A stretch of 64,000 bases of DNA from Natrinema altunense. GTDB taxonomy: Archaea; Halobacteriota; Halobacteria; Halobacteriales; Natrialbaceae. A program made the translations under genes and the position numbers. The DNA lies in NCBI RefSeq assembly GCF_000731985.1, contig NZ_JNCS01000005.1:113778-177777 (forward strand). The letters are read 5' to 3'. The number at the start of each line of letters is the position of its first letter. The stretch's first letter is position 1. A model generated the notes under the pieces. That model did no database searches. It was not told the DNA's origin and saw only the letters and a list, made by a program, of their open reading frames with translations. Positions 18,045 to 26,481 of this stretch are shown here, in pieces.

Positions 18045-20528
18045 ATGAGTTCAGACGTACCCGATCCGACGGACGTAGAGGCACGGTCAGTCGAAAACGT
18101 CCGTATCGAAGACGAGATGGAGCAGAGTTACATCGACTACGCGATGAGCGTCATCGCCGGTCGCGCACTACCGGACGCCCGCGACGGGCTCAAACCCGTC
18201 CACCGGCGCATCCTCTATGCGATGCACGAGATGGGCGTTTCGAGCGGCTCGAGCCACCGCAAGTCCTCCTCGATCGTCGGGGAGACGATGGGTGACTACC
18301 ACCCACACGGCGATAGCGCGATTTACGACACCTTGGTCCGGATGGCACAGGACTTCTCGATGCGGTATCCGCTGGTCGACGGCCAGGGGAACTTCGGCTC
18401 GATGGACGGCGATCCGGCCGCCGCACCCCGATACACGGAGGCCCGGATGGCCCCCGTCGCCGAGGAGTTGCTCGAGGACATCGACAAGGACACGGTCGAC
18501 TTCTCGCCGAATTACGACGACCGCCTGCAGGAACCCGACGTGCTTCCGGCGGCGTTTCCGAACCTGCTCGTCAACGGCTCTTCGGGGATCGCGGTCGGGA
18601 TGTCGACGAACATCCCGCCGCACAACTTGGGCGAGGTCATCGACGCGACGATCGAACTGATCGACGATCCCGACGCGACGGTCGACGACCTGATGGCGCA
18701 CGTCAAAGGCCCCGACTTCCCGACGGGCGCGAACATCGTCGGCCGCGACGCCATCTACTCGGCGTACAAGACCGGCCGCGGTCGCCTCCGAGTCCGCGCG
18801 GAGTTCGAGGTCGAGGAGTGGAAGAACGGGCGCGAACGGATCGTCGTCACCGAACTCCCATTCCAGGCCAACAAGGCTCGCCTGGTCGAGCGCATCGCCG
18901 ACGACGTCAACGAGGGCGAGATCGAGGGGATCTCGGACCTGCGCGACGAGTCCGACCGCGATGGTGTCCGGATCGTCATCGAACTCAACCGCGGGGCCAA
19001 CGCCGAGGTCGTCAAGAACAAACTGCTCGAGAACCACCTCGAGCGGACGTTCGGCGTGATCAACCTCGCGCTGGTCGACGGCCAACCGCGCGTGCTCTCG
19101 CTCAAGGAGACGCTCGAGGAGTACATCTCCCACCGTCGCGAGGTCGTCCGCCGACGCAGCGAGTACGACCTCGCGGAAGCCGAGGACCGAGCACACATTC
19201 TCGAGGGACGGCTAACGGCCGTCGAGAACGCCGAGGACGTGGTCGAGTTGATCCGCGACAGCGAGACGCGGTCGGACGCGAAGGCGAACCTCCAGGCGGC
19301 CTACGACTTCTCCGCGGACCAGGCCGACCACATCGTCCGGATGCAACTGGGCAGCCTCACCTCGATGGAGGCTGCCGAGATCAACGAGGAGTACGAAGCA
19401 GTCCAGGCCGAGATCGAGCGGCTGACGGCGATCCTCGAGAGCGAGTCCGAGCTGCTCTCGGTGATCAAAGACGAACTCCGCGAGATCAAAGACGAGTACG
19501 CCGACGACCGTCGGACCTCGATCGTCGAGGACGAGGGGACGGTCACCCACGAGGACCTCATCCCGGAAGAGGAGGTGTTCGTGGTCATGACCGAAGACGA
19601 CTACGTCAAGCGGATGCCGATCGAGCAGTTCGACCCCCAGGGTCGCGGCGGGAAAGGGATCATCGGCGCGGACGTCAAAACGGACGACAACGTCTCGACG
19701 GTCTTCCGGGCGAACACCCACGATTACCTGCTGTGCTTTACGAATCAGGGTGCAGTCTACCGGCTCAAGACCTACGAGATCCCCGAGATGGGGCGGACCG
19801 CACGCGGGAAATCCGCCGTCAACATCCTCGATCTCGATCCCGGCGAGGACATCACGGCCATCGTCGACACGGACGCCTTCGGCGACGACGAGTTCGTGAC
19901 GATGGCGACCCGGAACGGCTACGTCAAGCGCACGGCCGGCGAGGAGTTCGACAACATCCTCTCGACGGGAATCATCGCCGCGGACTTGGAAGAAGGCGAC
20001 GAACTCGTCGACGTCGAGGTCACCGACGGCTCGCAGGACCTCGTCATCGCGACCGAAGGCGGCATGACGATCCGCTTCGACGAGGCGGAAGTCCGCGCGA
20101 TGGGCCGGAACGCACGCGGCGTCAACGGCATCAAACTGCAGGAGGGCGATGCCGTGGCTGGCCTCGTCGCGACCGACGAGGGCGACGAGCAGGCGCTGCT
20201 GACCGTCACGGAAAACGGCTACGGGAAGCGAACGCTGCTCTCCGAGTACCGCACTCAGTCCCGGTACGGCAAGGGGCTGATCGACATCAAGACCGGTGAG
20301 CGAAACGGTCCCGTGACGGCCGTCAAGGCGGTCGACGACGACGATCAACTCGTGTTGATGAGCGAGCGCGGCCAGATCGTCCGGACCCGCGTCGACGAGA
20401 TTTCGACCGTCGGCCGCAACACGATGGGCGTGATCGTCATGGCGGTCGAAGACGGCGACGCGGTCGCCGCGGTCGACGACATCCCGGCGTCGGCGACCAG
20501 CGACGACACGTCCGACGCGTCCGAATAA
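18045..20528 (+). CDS. gyrA: DNA gyrase subunit A
   Basis: The DNA-cleaving subunit, 827 residues. The nucleophile Y130 sits in [10 protein letters not shown]. The quinolone-determining stretch [17 protein letters not shown] retains the wild-type Ser and Asp, so the protein looks quinolone-sensitive. The C-terminal beta-pinwheel has repeated blades with ARGKSAVN and ARGVNGIK and a GyrA-box-like QGRGGKG, the element that lets gyrase wrap DNA and supercoil rather than only decatenate. The tail is acidic. gyrB lies 18 bp upstream in the same operon. A hairpin follows the stop at 20532-20550. Haloarchaea acquired gyrase from bacteria and use it beside topoisomerase VI, encoded about 8 kb away. 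Confidence 0.99.
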   Translation: MSSDVPDPTDVEARSVENVRIEDEMEQSYIDYAMSVIAGRALPDARDGLKPVHRRILYAMHEMGVSSGSSHRKSSSIVGETMGDYHPHGDSAIYDTLVRMAQDFSMRYPLVDGQGNFGSMDGDPAAAPRYTEARMAPVAEELLEDIDKDTVDFSPNYDDRLQEPDVLPAAFPNLLVNGSSGIAVGMSTNIPPHNLGEVIDATIELIDDPDATVDDLMAHVKGPDFPTGANIVGRDAIYSAYKTGRGRLRVRAEFEVEEWKNGRERIVVTELPFQANKARLVERIADDVNEGEIEGISDLRDESDRDGVRIVIELNRGANAEVVKNKLLENHLERTFGVINLALVDGQPRVLSLKETLEEYISHRREVVRRRSEYDLAEAEDRAHILEGRLTAVENAEDVVELIRDSETRSDAKANLQAAYDFSADQADHIVRMQLGSLTSMEAAEINEEYEAVQAEIERLTAILESESELLSVIKDELREIKDEYADDRRTSIVEDEGTVTHEDLIPEEEVFVVMTEDDYVKRMPIEQFDPQGRGGKGIIGADVKTDDNVSTVFRANTHDYLLCFTNQGAVYRLKTYEIPEMGRTARGKSAVNILDLDPGEDITAIVDTDAFGDDEFVTMATRNGYVKRTAGEEFDNILSTGIIAADLEEGDELVDVEVTDGSQDLVIATEGGMTIRFDEAEVRAMGRNARGVNGIKLQEGDAVAGLVATDEGDEQALLTVTENGYGKRTLLSEYRTQSRYGKGLIDIKTGERNGPVTAVKAVDDDDQLVLMSERGQIVRTRVDEISTVGRNTMGVIVMAVEDGDAVAAVDDIPASATSDDTSDASE

Positions 20529-20531
20529 CGC

Positions 20532-20550
20532 GTTTCCGGCGACCGGAAAC
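20532..20550 (+). terminator. Perfect hairpin downstream of gyrA
   Basis: GTTTCCGG-CGA-CCGGAAAC is a perfect 8-bp stem with a 3-nt loop, 3 nt after the gyrA stop. There is no U-tract, so this is a 3'-end or stability structure rather than a bacterial-type terminator, and its function is inferred from position. Confidence 0.5.
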
Positions 20551-20710
20551 GACTCGAGACCGGCGGTTGGGGTCGGTCGACGGCAGCAAAACGAGGAGTA
20601 CTCGAGTCCGTAACGAGTTGCACGCTGATCGCGCGGTCGGCATGCGATCGGAGATCAAGAGACGGCAGCGGCGACGCTCGAAGAGAGGGAGAACGCGGCC
20701 GCCCGGCGGA

Positions 20711-21244
20711 TCAGTGAGCCGGTTCCTCGGCGGGCGCGACCATGTCGTCGATCCGCAGGATGAGGATGTTGTTCGTATCGTCTTTGCCGTCGACCGTCCC
20801 CTCGATGAGGAGCTTCGAGAGCGGCGTCGGGCCGACGGTGACGGAATCGTCCTCGTGAATTTCGCTGAGTGTGCCCTGAATGTGGATCTCCGCACGGCAG
20901 AGTTCCGGATGGTGAACGCTCGAGAGGTCGATCTCTTCGATGATGGTGTCGTCGATGGGTTCGCCCTCGTGTTGCATCGGGACGGCCGCGGGTTCGTCCA
21001 TCTGCTGGATCTCGAGGGCCTCGTAGGCGGCGGCCGTTGGTTTGTAACCGCCCTTCGGGCCGGGGACGCCTTCGACCAGTTGGAGGGCCTTGAGGCTCTG
21101 CATCTGGTTGCGGATCGTCCCCGGGTTGCGGTCGACCTGTTCGGCGATGTCCTCGCCTTTGATGGCGTCTTCGGTCTCCTTGTGGAGGTTCGTGAGCGCG
21201 CGGAGGATTTTCTTCTGGCTCGGCGTGAGTTCGATTGATGACAT
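20711..21244 (-). CDS. Winged-helix (Rrf2/MarR-like) transcriptional regulator
   Basis: This 177-residue protein has an N-terminal winged HTH: LTPSQKKILRALTNLHKE, then GEDIAEQVDRNPGTIRNQM as the recognition helix and GYKPTAAAYEALEI as the wing. A C-terminal domain of about 90 residues (IEEIDLSSVHHPELCRAEIH ... SKLLIEGTVDG) has a beta-rich look and is probably a ligand or dimer domain. It resembles a haloarchaeal family of Rrf2-annotated regulators; the usual Rrf2 Fe-S cysteines are absent (only one Cys is visible). A TATA-like GGTTTAAGG (minus strand, 21269-21277) is at leaderless distance. The target is unknown. It is convergent with gyrA. Confidence 0.75.
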   Translation of the reverse strand: MSSIELTPSQKKILRALTNLHKETEDAIKGEDIAEQVDRNPGTIRNQMQSLKALQLVEGVPGPKGGYKPTAAAYEALEIQQMDEPAAVPMQHEGEPIDDTIIEEIDLSSVHHPELCRAEIHIQGTLSEIHEDDSVTVGPTPLSKLLIEGTVDGKDDTNNILILRIDDMVAPAEEPAH

Positions 21245-21268
21245 AGGTATTTATTCGTATTTGGATTC

Positions 21269-21277
21269 CTTAAACCC
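21269..21277 (-). promoter_or_regulatory. TATA-like box for the HTH regulator
   Basis: Read on the minus strand this is GGGTTTAAG, 25-33 nt upstream of the ATG at 21244. It lies at the edge of an AT-rich patch (21244-21275) and predicts a leaderless transcript. Confidence 0.5.
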
Positions 21278-21535
21278 GGCGGGTCAGCGGAATCGTTTCG
21301 CCAGGATTGTGACGTTTGAATCGGGTATGGGAAGGTGTTTCTCTTCGTTCGCCAGGGAGAGATCCGGGTATTTTATTCCACGCCCATCGGATTGGAAATA
21401 GCATTTCACTACGCCGGACGCCGTCGAGACCCACTCGAGGCGACCGGGCCGGACCCGCCTCCCAGCGGGGTTCGATTGCGTCACAGCAGCCGCGACCCGG
21501 TCCCATCCGAGTTGGGGAGTCGCAGTCCGGATCGA
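21278..21535. other. Intergenic region, no gene seen
   Basis: About 260 bp between the HTH regulator (start at 21244) and the end of the DtxR-type gene. It has several AT-rich patches (for example 21370-21380, GTATTTTATTCC) unlike the surrounding coding DNA, but no supported frame or RNA structure. Confidence 0.4.
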
Positions 21536-22216
21536 CTACGGCTCGGGCTCTGCGGGCGCTGCGACCCAGACGTGGCTCGCGACGGATTCCGGTAGTGAAA
21601 CGGGGTCGTCGGCCTCGCTCGAGCGGGCCGTCACCATCCCGAAGGGTGCGATCTCGATGATCTCGAGTTCGACGCCGGGCTCGACGCCGTGCTCGGCGAG
21701 ATAGGAGAGGACTTCCGGATCGCGGTCGGCGACCTCGGCGACGGTCACGACAGTCCCCTCCTCGAACTCGGCGATCGATTTACCCTCGGGCCGTGTCGGG
21801 GGTTCGAGGTCGGCGCTCGGAATCGGCGAGCCGTGGGGGTCGACCTCGGGTTCGCCGAGGGCGTCCGCGACGCGCGCCTCGAAGTCCTCGCTGATGTGGT
21901 GTTCGAGTCGATCGGCCTCCGCGTGGACCTCCGACCAGTCGTAATCGAGGTGCTCGGTGAGGTAGGCCTCAAGCAGCCGGTGATGGCGGACGATCTCCAG
22001 GGCGACTGTCTCGCCCTCGTCCGTCAGGGTTACGCCGCGATACTTCTCCCGATCGACGAGTTCCCGGTCCTCGAGTTTGTCGAGCATGCTGGTGACCGTC
22101 GGCGACGTGACGTCCAGCTCATCGGCGATCTCCGAGGTCTTGATCCGATCGTCGGTCTCGCGTTGAAGCTGGTAGATCGCTTTGAGGTAGTCTTCCATCA
22201 CGTCGCTCAGCATCAT
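21536..22216 (-). CDS. DtxR/SirR-family metal-dependent transcriptional regulator
   Basis: This 226-residue regulator has three domains. The N-terminal winged HTH reads LSDVMEDYLKAIYQLQ, TSEIADELDVTSPTVTSML and YRGVTLTDEGETVAL. The helical metal-binding/dimerisation domain includes VRHHRLLEAYLTEHLDYDWSEVHAEADRLEHHISE, where the His and Glu residues are the usual ligands. The C-terminal SH3-like FeoA domain covers about 145-222 (VVTVAEVADRDPEVLSYL). It would bind Mn2+ or Fe2+ as corepressor and control metal uptake genes. Its own promoter holds a perfect TTAGAC-GG-GTCTAA palindrome right beside the TATA-like box, implying autoregulation. Two tandem ATGs (22216, 22213) are possible starts. It is divergent from arginase, a Mn enzyme. 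Confidence 0.95.
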   Translation of the reverse strand: MMLSDVMEDYLKAIYQLQRETDDRIKTSEIADELDVTSPTVTSMLDKLEDRELVDREKYRGVTLTDEGETVALEIVRHHRLLEAYLTEHLDYDWSEVHAEADRLEHHISEDFEARVADALGEPEVDPHGSPIPSADLEPPTRPEGKSIAEFEEGTVVTVAEVADRDPEVLSYLAEHGVEPGVELEIIEIAPFGMVTARSSEADDPVSLPESVASHVWVAAPAEPEP

Positions 22217-22228
22217 GCTGTGCCGAGT

Positions 22229-22242
22229 TTAGACGGGTCTAA
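22229..22242 (-). promoter_or_regulatory. Palindromic operator in the DtxR-family promoter
   Basis: TTAGAC-GG-GTCTAA is a perfect 6+6 inverted repeat 13 nt upstream of the regulator's first ATG. It is flanked on the upstream side by a TATA-like CTTTAGGG (minus strand, 22243-22250). A protein bound here would block the transcription start. Its form fits DtxR-family operators, so autoregulation is the natural inference. Confidence 0.6.
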
Positions 22243-22313
22243 CCCTAAAGCTGTCGCCAGGGCGACCGCACCGCAATCGCCACGACCAAGCCGGCCGGTG
22301 ATCTATCGGGCGT

Positions 22314-23234
22314 ATGGAACGGACCGTCAGAATCATCGGGGCACCGATGGACTACGGAGCGAACCGCCGAGGCGTCGACATGGGACCGTCAGCGATTCGA
22401 TACGCGGACCTCGCGGACGGCCTCGAGCGAGCAGGCGTCGACCCCGTCGACGACGGCGACCTGACGATGCCGCGGGCGGAAGAGCGCGATCCGGACGCCG
22501 ACCAGCCCAGTCGGGGGGATGCGAAGTTCCTCCGGGAGATCGAGGACGTCTGTAAACGGGTACGCGACCGGGTCGCGACGACGCTCGCGGACGGCGAGTT
22601 CCCGCTCGTGCTGGGCGGGGATCATTCGGTCGCGATCGGGTCGCTGACCGGTTCGGCTCGCGACGCCGACCTCGGGGCGATCTGGTTCGACGCACACGCC
22701 GACCTCAATACGCCCGAGACGTCTCCCAGCGGAAACGTCCACGGGATGCCGCTGGCCGCCGCCCTCGGCCGCGGTGCGTTCGGCGAGACGGAGTGGGCAC
22801 CCGCGCCTCGGCTACGGGAGTCGTCGATCGCCTACGTCGGACTCCGGAGCATCGACGACCGCGAGCGCGAACTGATCCGCGAGAGCGAGATCACCGCCTT
22901 CACCATGGCCGACATCGACCAGCGGGGGATCTCCGCGGTCGTCGACGACGCCCTCGCGGTCGCGACCGACGGCACCGACGGCGTCCACGTGAGCCTCGAC
23001 CTCGACTGGCTCGATCCCAAGACGGCACCCGGGGTCGGCACCCCCGTCCGCGGCGGTGTCACCTACCGGGAAGCCCACGCCGCGCTCGAGACGCTCTCCC
23101 GACGCGACGAGGAGCAAGGAATCCTCCGATCGATGGACGTCGTCGAGGTGAATCCGATCCTGGACGAGGGGAACGAAACGGCGACGCTGGCGGCGGAGCT
23201 AACGGCCAGCACGTTCGGCAAACGTATCCTCTGA
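22314..23234 (+). CDS. rocF: Arginase (ureohydrolase family)
   Basis: This 306-residue enzyme hydrolyses arginine to ornithine and urea. It has arginase-type features: IIGAPMDYGANRRGVDMGP at the N-terminus, GGDHSV with H104, WFDAHADLN with D126/H128/D130, and HVSLDLDWLDP with the last Asp pair, together forming the binuclear Mn2+ site. SPSGNVHGMPLA and VGTPVRGGVTYRE are the substrate-loop blocks and favour arginase over agmatinase. The protein is cytosolic and would form a hexamer or trimer. It starts 98 bp from the divergent DtxR-family regulator; whether the regulator affects it is unknown. Confidence 0.92.
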   Translation: MERTVRIIGAPMDYGANRRGVDMGPSAIRYADLADGLERAGVDPVDDGDLTMPRAEERDPDADQPSRGDAKFLREIEDVCKRVRDRVATTLADGEFPLVLGGDHSVAIGSLTGSARDADLGAIWFDAHADLNTPETSPSGNVHGMPLAAALGRGAFGETEWAPAPRLRESSIAYVGLRSIDDRERELIRESEITAFTMADIDQRGISAVVDDALAVATDGTDGVHVSLDLDWLDPKTAPGVGTPVRGGVTYREAHAALETLSRRDEEQGILRSMDVVEVNPILDEGNETATLAAELTASTFGKRIL

Positions 23235-23337
23235 AGGCACTGACGACGGCGTTCGGACGAGCCGATGGCCTGTCAATAGTAAACATACCGATTCCTGTTT
23301 CAACAGCTTTGTATCATAGTGATTCCCAGTGTGGGAT

Positions 23338-24507
23338 ATGACTGAGAACGTCGTCGTGCTCGGTGCTGGATACGCCGGTACCGGTGCAATCAACAAGCTC
23401 CAGTCGGAGCTCGGGGGCAACGCGCGGCTGACCTGGATCGCCGATGTCGACTATCACCTCGTGCTACACGAAGCACACCGCGTTATTCGGGACCCGGACG
23501 TCCGGTCCGACATCACGTTCCCGACCACGCAGATCGCCGACCCGTCGACCCGGTTCATCCAGGACGAAGTCACCGGCCTCGACATCGACGAACAGGTCGT
23601 CGAACTCGCCGACGGCGACGACGTCGAGTACGACTACGTCCTCGTCGGGCTCGGCAGCCAGACCGCCTACTACGGCATTCCGGGTCTCGAGGAACACTCA
23701 CTGACCCTCAAGAGCTTGGACGACGCCCTCGAGATCCACGAGGCCGTCAGCGATGCCAGCCGCGACGCGACCCGCGGCGAGCCCGCCCAGGTCGTCATCG
23801 GCGGTGCCGGCCTCTCCGGCATCCAGACCGCCGGCGAGATCGCCGAGTTCCGCGACGAACACCGCGCCCCCATCGAAATCCACCTCGTCGAAGCGCTCGA
23901 GGAGATCTTCCCGGGCAACGATCCGGAGATCCAGCAGGCGCTGCGCGACCTGCTCGAGGAAGCGGGCGTCCAGATCCATACGGACGACCCGATCACCGAG
24001 GCCACTGCGGATCACATCGAGTTCGACGAGGGCGAGCCCCTAGACCACGACGTTCTCGTCTGGACCGGCGGCATCACTGGACGGGACGCGATGGGGAACG
24101 CCGACCTCGAGAAGGAACACAACCGCGTCAACACCGGTGCGAACTTCCAGACCTCCGACGAGTGCGTGTTCGCGATCGGCGACTCGGCGATCATCGATCA
24201 GGGCGACCAGCCCGCACCGCCGACGGCACAGGCCGCCTGGCAGGCCGCGGAGGTCGCCGGCGAGAACATCGCGCGTGCGATCGAGAACCGACCGCTCCGG
24301 ACCTGGGAACACGAGGACAAGGGGACGGTCGTCTCCGTCGGGGAAAAGGCGGTCGCCCACGACGTGAAGCCGGCCTTCGGGATTTCCCTGCCCGTCGATA
24401 CCTTCGGCGGCCTCCCGGCCCAGAACCTGAAGAAGATGATCGCGGCCCGCTGGATCGCCGACGTGACCTCCTGGAACGAAGCACGGAAGTCCTGGTCGTC
24501 GCTGTAG
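23338..24507 (+). CDS. NDH-2-like NAD(P)/FAD-dependent oxidoreductase
   Basis: This 389-residue flavoprotein resembles type II NADH dehydrogenases (NDH-2), which pass electrons from NADH to the quinone pool without pumping protons. The FAD motif is VVVLGAGYAGTGAINKL at the N-terminus. The NAD(P) motif is VVIGGAGLSGIQTAGEIAEF near 155, followed by IHLVEALEEIFPG. ECVFAIGDSAIIDQ near 280 is the second FAD contact. The C-terminal segment (AQNLKKMIAARWIADVTSW) is amphipathic and may attach to the membrane. It could instead be a sulfide:quinone-reductase relative, but no conserved Cys pair is visible. I chose the ATG at 23338 over the GTG at 23329. Confidence 0.85.
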   Translation: MTENVVVLGAGYAGTGAINKLQSELGGNARLTWIADVDYHLVLHEAHRVIRDPDVRSDITFPTTQIADPSTRFIQDEVTGLDIDEQVVELADGDDVEYDYVLVGLGSQTAYYGIPGLEEHSLTLKSLDDALEIHEAVSDASRDATRGEPAQVVIGGAGLSGIQTAGEIAEFRDEHRAPIEIHLVEALEEIFPGNDPEIQQALRDLLEEAGVQIHTDDPITEATADHIEFDEGEPLDHDVLVWTGGITGRDAMGNADLEKEHNRVNTGANFQTSDECVFAIGDSAIIDQGDQPAPPTAQAAWQAAEVAGENIARAIENRPLRTWEHEDKGTVVSVGEKAVAHDVKPAFGISLPVDTFGGLPAQNLKKMIAARWIADVTSWNEARKSWSSL

Positions 24508-24633
24508 TCCCGGCGTTTGAACCCAGGGTAGCGGTGGGTCGCCCCATCGGTACGGCCGGCGTCGTCGTCTCGCGGACCGATCCCATCGCGGACTGTTTTT
24601 GCTCGAAGTCGGTACGACGTTCCGACCGGATCG

Positions 24634-25728
24634 CTATCGCAGGCCGAGCGATGCGTCGGGGGCGACGGGTTCGACGTCGCCGGCCGCCGCCGCTTCGTTG
24701 TAGATGTAGCCCCACATGGCGAACGCGAGGTTTGCAGTGTACGCCGTGAACACGAAGTACAGCGGAATCAGCAGGACGATACCGAGAACGGTAATCGCGA
24801 GGACTACCGCAACGATACTGGCCGCGATCGACAGGACGAACCAGAACACGAACAGGAGGACGACGCCCTTGAGATAGTGTCGCGAGAGCGCGAACTCGAG
24901 GAGGCGACCGTTCGAAAACGTCTCGGTGAGACTGCCCGTCCCGATCAGGACGGGGACGATCGCCCCGGCGACGTAGACGCACGCGAATACGAGCAGTGTC
25001 CCGATCGCGAGGAGGACGAGTACGAGCGCCGAGGACTCCCCGACCACGGCGATCGCGCCGATGAACGCGGCCACGAGCACACTGAACGCGAGTGCGACGC
25101 CGAGATAGACGCCGACGAGGATCAGTCCGTCCGTTCCCAGTCCGCCCCAGTCGTCGAACGAGGGGACGTCGCCGTCTCCTCGCGCCGCCGCGCGACCGAC
25201 GCGGTAGGAGTAACCGTAGGAAAACAGCAGCGGTACGAGGAGGAAGGACAAGAGAAGGAGGACGGAGTCGATCAGCAACGGCTTGCCGCCCTTCCCGAGC
25301 GGGAACGCGAACGAGAACTCGAAGATATCCCTGTCGTGGGACCGCGGTTCCGACGCGCCGGCCGGCCCCGGTTCCCGGTGGGCCGTCGCCGCGCCACTGG
25401 TTTCCGCGGTATCGCCGCTCCCCCACCCGGAGTCGTCCCTCGTCGAATCGGTGCTCGACCACCCGGACGTATCGTCGCGTGCGGAATCATCGGTCGACCA
25501 CCCGGACGTCTCATCGGTCGTAGGAGTATCGGTCGACCATCCGGACGTGTCAGTACTTGCCGAGTCGGTACTCGACCACCCGACCGTGTCGTCGCTTCCG
25601 GAATCGTCGGTCGACCAGCCCGACGCAGTACCCGTGTCATCGTCCGACCCGGATAATTTCGCCCCACACTCCGGACAGAGGATGGTCCCCGGTTCGAATT
25701 CCTCGTCACAGTCGTGACAGTACGACAT
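24634..25728 (-). CDS. Zinc-ribbon DUF4013-like membrane protein with 13-residue repeats
   Basis: This 364-residue protein starts with a zinc ribbon (C-H-D-C ... C-P-E-C, residues 4-22). Residues about 35-105 are a low-complexity acidic/Ser-Thr linker with five exact-period 13-residue repeats, each beginning Gly-Trp-Ser, plus a partial sixth. The C-terminal 220 residues hold several hydrophobic segments (LLIDSVLLLLSFLLVPLLF; LILVGVYLGVALAFSVLVA; ALVLVLLAIGTLLVFACVYV; VVLLFVFWFVLSIAASIVAV) of a DUF4013-like membrane domain. The ribbon and repeats are probably cytosolic. Function is unknown. An alternative ATG at 25746 adds six residues; I prefer 25728, immediately before the ribbon. Confidence 0.8.
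   Translation of the reverse strand: MSYCHDCDEEFEPGTILCPECGAKLSGSDDDTGTASGWSTDDSGSDDTVGWSSTDSASTDTSGWSTDTPTTDETSGWSTDDSARDDTSGWSSTDSTRDDSGWGSGDTAETSGAATAHREPGPAGASEPRSHDRDIFEFSFAFPLGKGGKPLLIDSVLLLLSFLLVPLLFSYGYSYRVGRAAARGDGDVPSFDDWGGLGTDGLILVGVYLGVALAFSVLVAAFIGAIAVVGESSALVLVLLAIGTLLVFACVYVAGAIVPVLIGTGSLTETFSNGRLLEFALSRHYLKGVVLLFVFWFVLSIAASIVAVVLAITVLGIVLLIPLYFVFTAYTANLAFAMWGYIYNEAAAAGDVEPVAPDASLGLR
25454..25641. repeat. 39-bp tandem repeat (about 5 units) inside the zinc-ribbon gene
   Basis: The plus-strand core (C/G)TCGACCAyCCGGACGT recurs at 25454, 25493, 25532, 25571 and 25610, spaced exactly 39 bp, so the reading frame is kept. Each unit encodes 13 residues containing Gly-Trp-Ser and several Asp/Ser/Thr. 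Units differ at scattered positions, so the array is not brand new. Confidence 0.85.
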
Positions 25729-25851
25729 GGACAGGGATTCGTTCACTTCGGTATAGTAATTCTGTTCTCGAGGATACTCGTCGCGACCGAAGCGAGGACG
25801 GTAACCGGGAGACCCACGCTACGATACCGGAAGGGGACCGAACGGAGACGG

Positions 25852-26382
25852 TTACGTCGCAGCCGGAACGTCGTCGTCGCCCATTTGCCGGGCCGGGACG
25901 CCGGCAACCGTCGCTCCGGGTGGTACGTCGCGTGTCACCAGCGAGTTCGCCGCGACGCTTGCCCCCTCGCCGATCTCGACGCCCGGGAGGACGATCGCAC
26001 CGGCCCCGATCATCGCCCGTTCGCCGACGACGACCTCGCCCGTTCGATACTCGTCCTGAAGGAACTCGTGACAGAGGATCGTCGCATCGTAGCCGACGAT
26101 CGCGCCCGCCTCGACCGTGATCAAATCCGGCCAGAAGACGTCCGGCGTGGCCTCGAGCCCCCACGAGACGCCCGCGCCGACCGTGACGCCGATCCGTCGG
26201 AGGAGCCAGCGCTTGAGTCGGAGGCTAGGCGAGATCCGGACGAGCCAGACGACGACGTAGTTGATCGCGACCCGGAGCGGGTTGCGAGCGGCGGTCCAGT
26301 GGGCCAGCGAGTTTCGCGGCCCGGGCGTCTCGTGACGCTCGACGCGGTCGTGTCGCGGCGTCGGTTCGTCTGAAGCTGTCAC
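25852..26382 (-). CDS. Left-handed beta-helix acyltransferase (maltose O-acetyltransferase-like)
   Basis: This 176-residue protein is a hexapeptide-repeat acyltransferase. After a hydrophilic N-terminus and a hydrophobic/basic stretch (about 35-65, INYVVVWLVRIS), it has repeats of the [LIV]-G-x4 type: ITVEAGAIVGYDATILCHEF, VVVGERAMIGAGAIVLPGV and EIGEGASVAANSLVTRDVPP, ending GVPARQMG. It would acetylate a sugar or nucleotide-sugar from acetyl-CoA as a trimer. The longer N-terminus resembles haloarchaeal family members that sit near membranes. It may form a loose cluster with the neighbouring zinc-ribbon protein, but no operon is shown. Confidence 0.85.
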   Translation of the reverse strand: MTASDEPTPRHDRVERHETPGPRNSLAHWTAARNPLRVAINYVVVWLVRISPSLRLKRWLLRRIGVTVGAGVSWGLEATPDVFWPDLITVEAGAIVGYDATILCHEFLQDEYRTGEVVVGERAMIGAGAIVLPGVEIGEGASVAANSLVTRDVPPGATVAGVPARQMGDDDVPAAT

Positions 26383-26481
26383 TGGCCGTCACGTTTGACG
26401 CAGTAGTACATCAAACCGAGCGATGCGGAACCGGCTCTCGACGCGCCGAGCGCGATCGAGTCGAACGAAAGCCGCGGTTCC

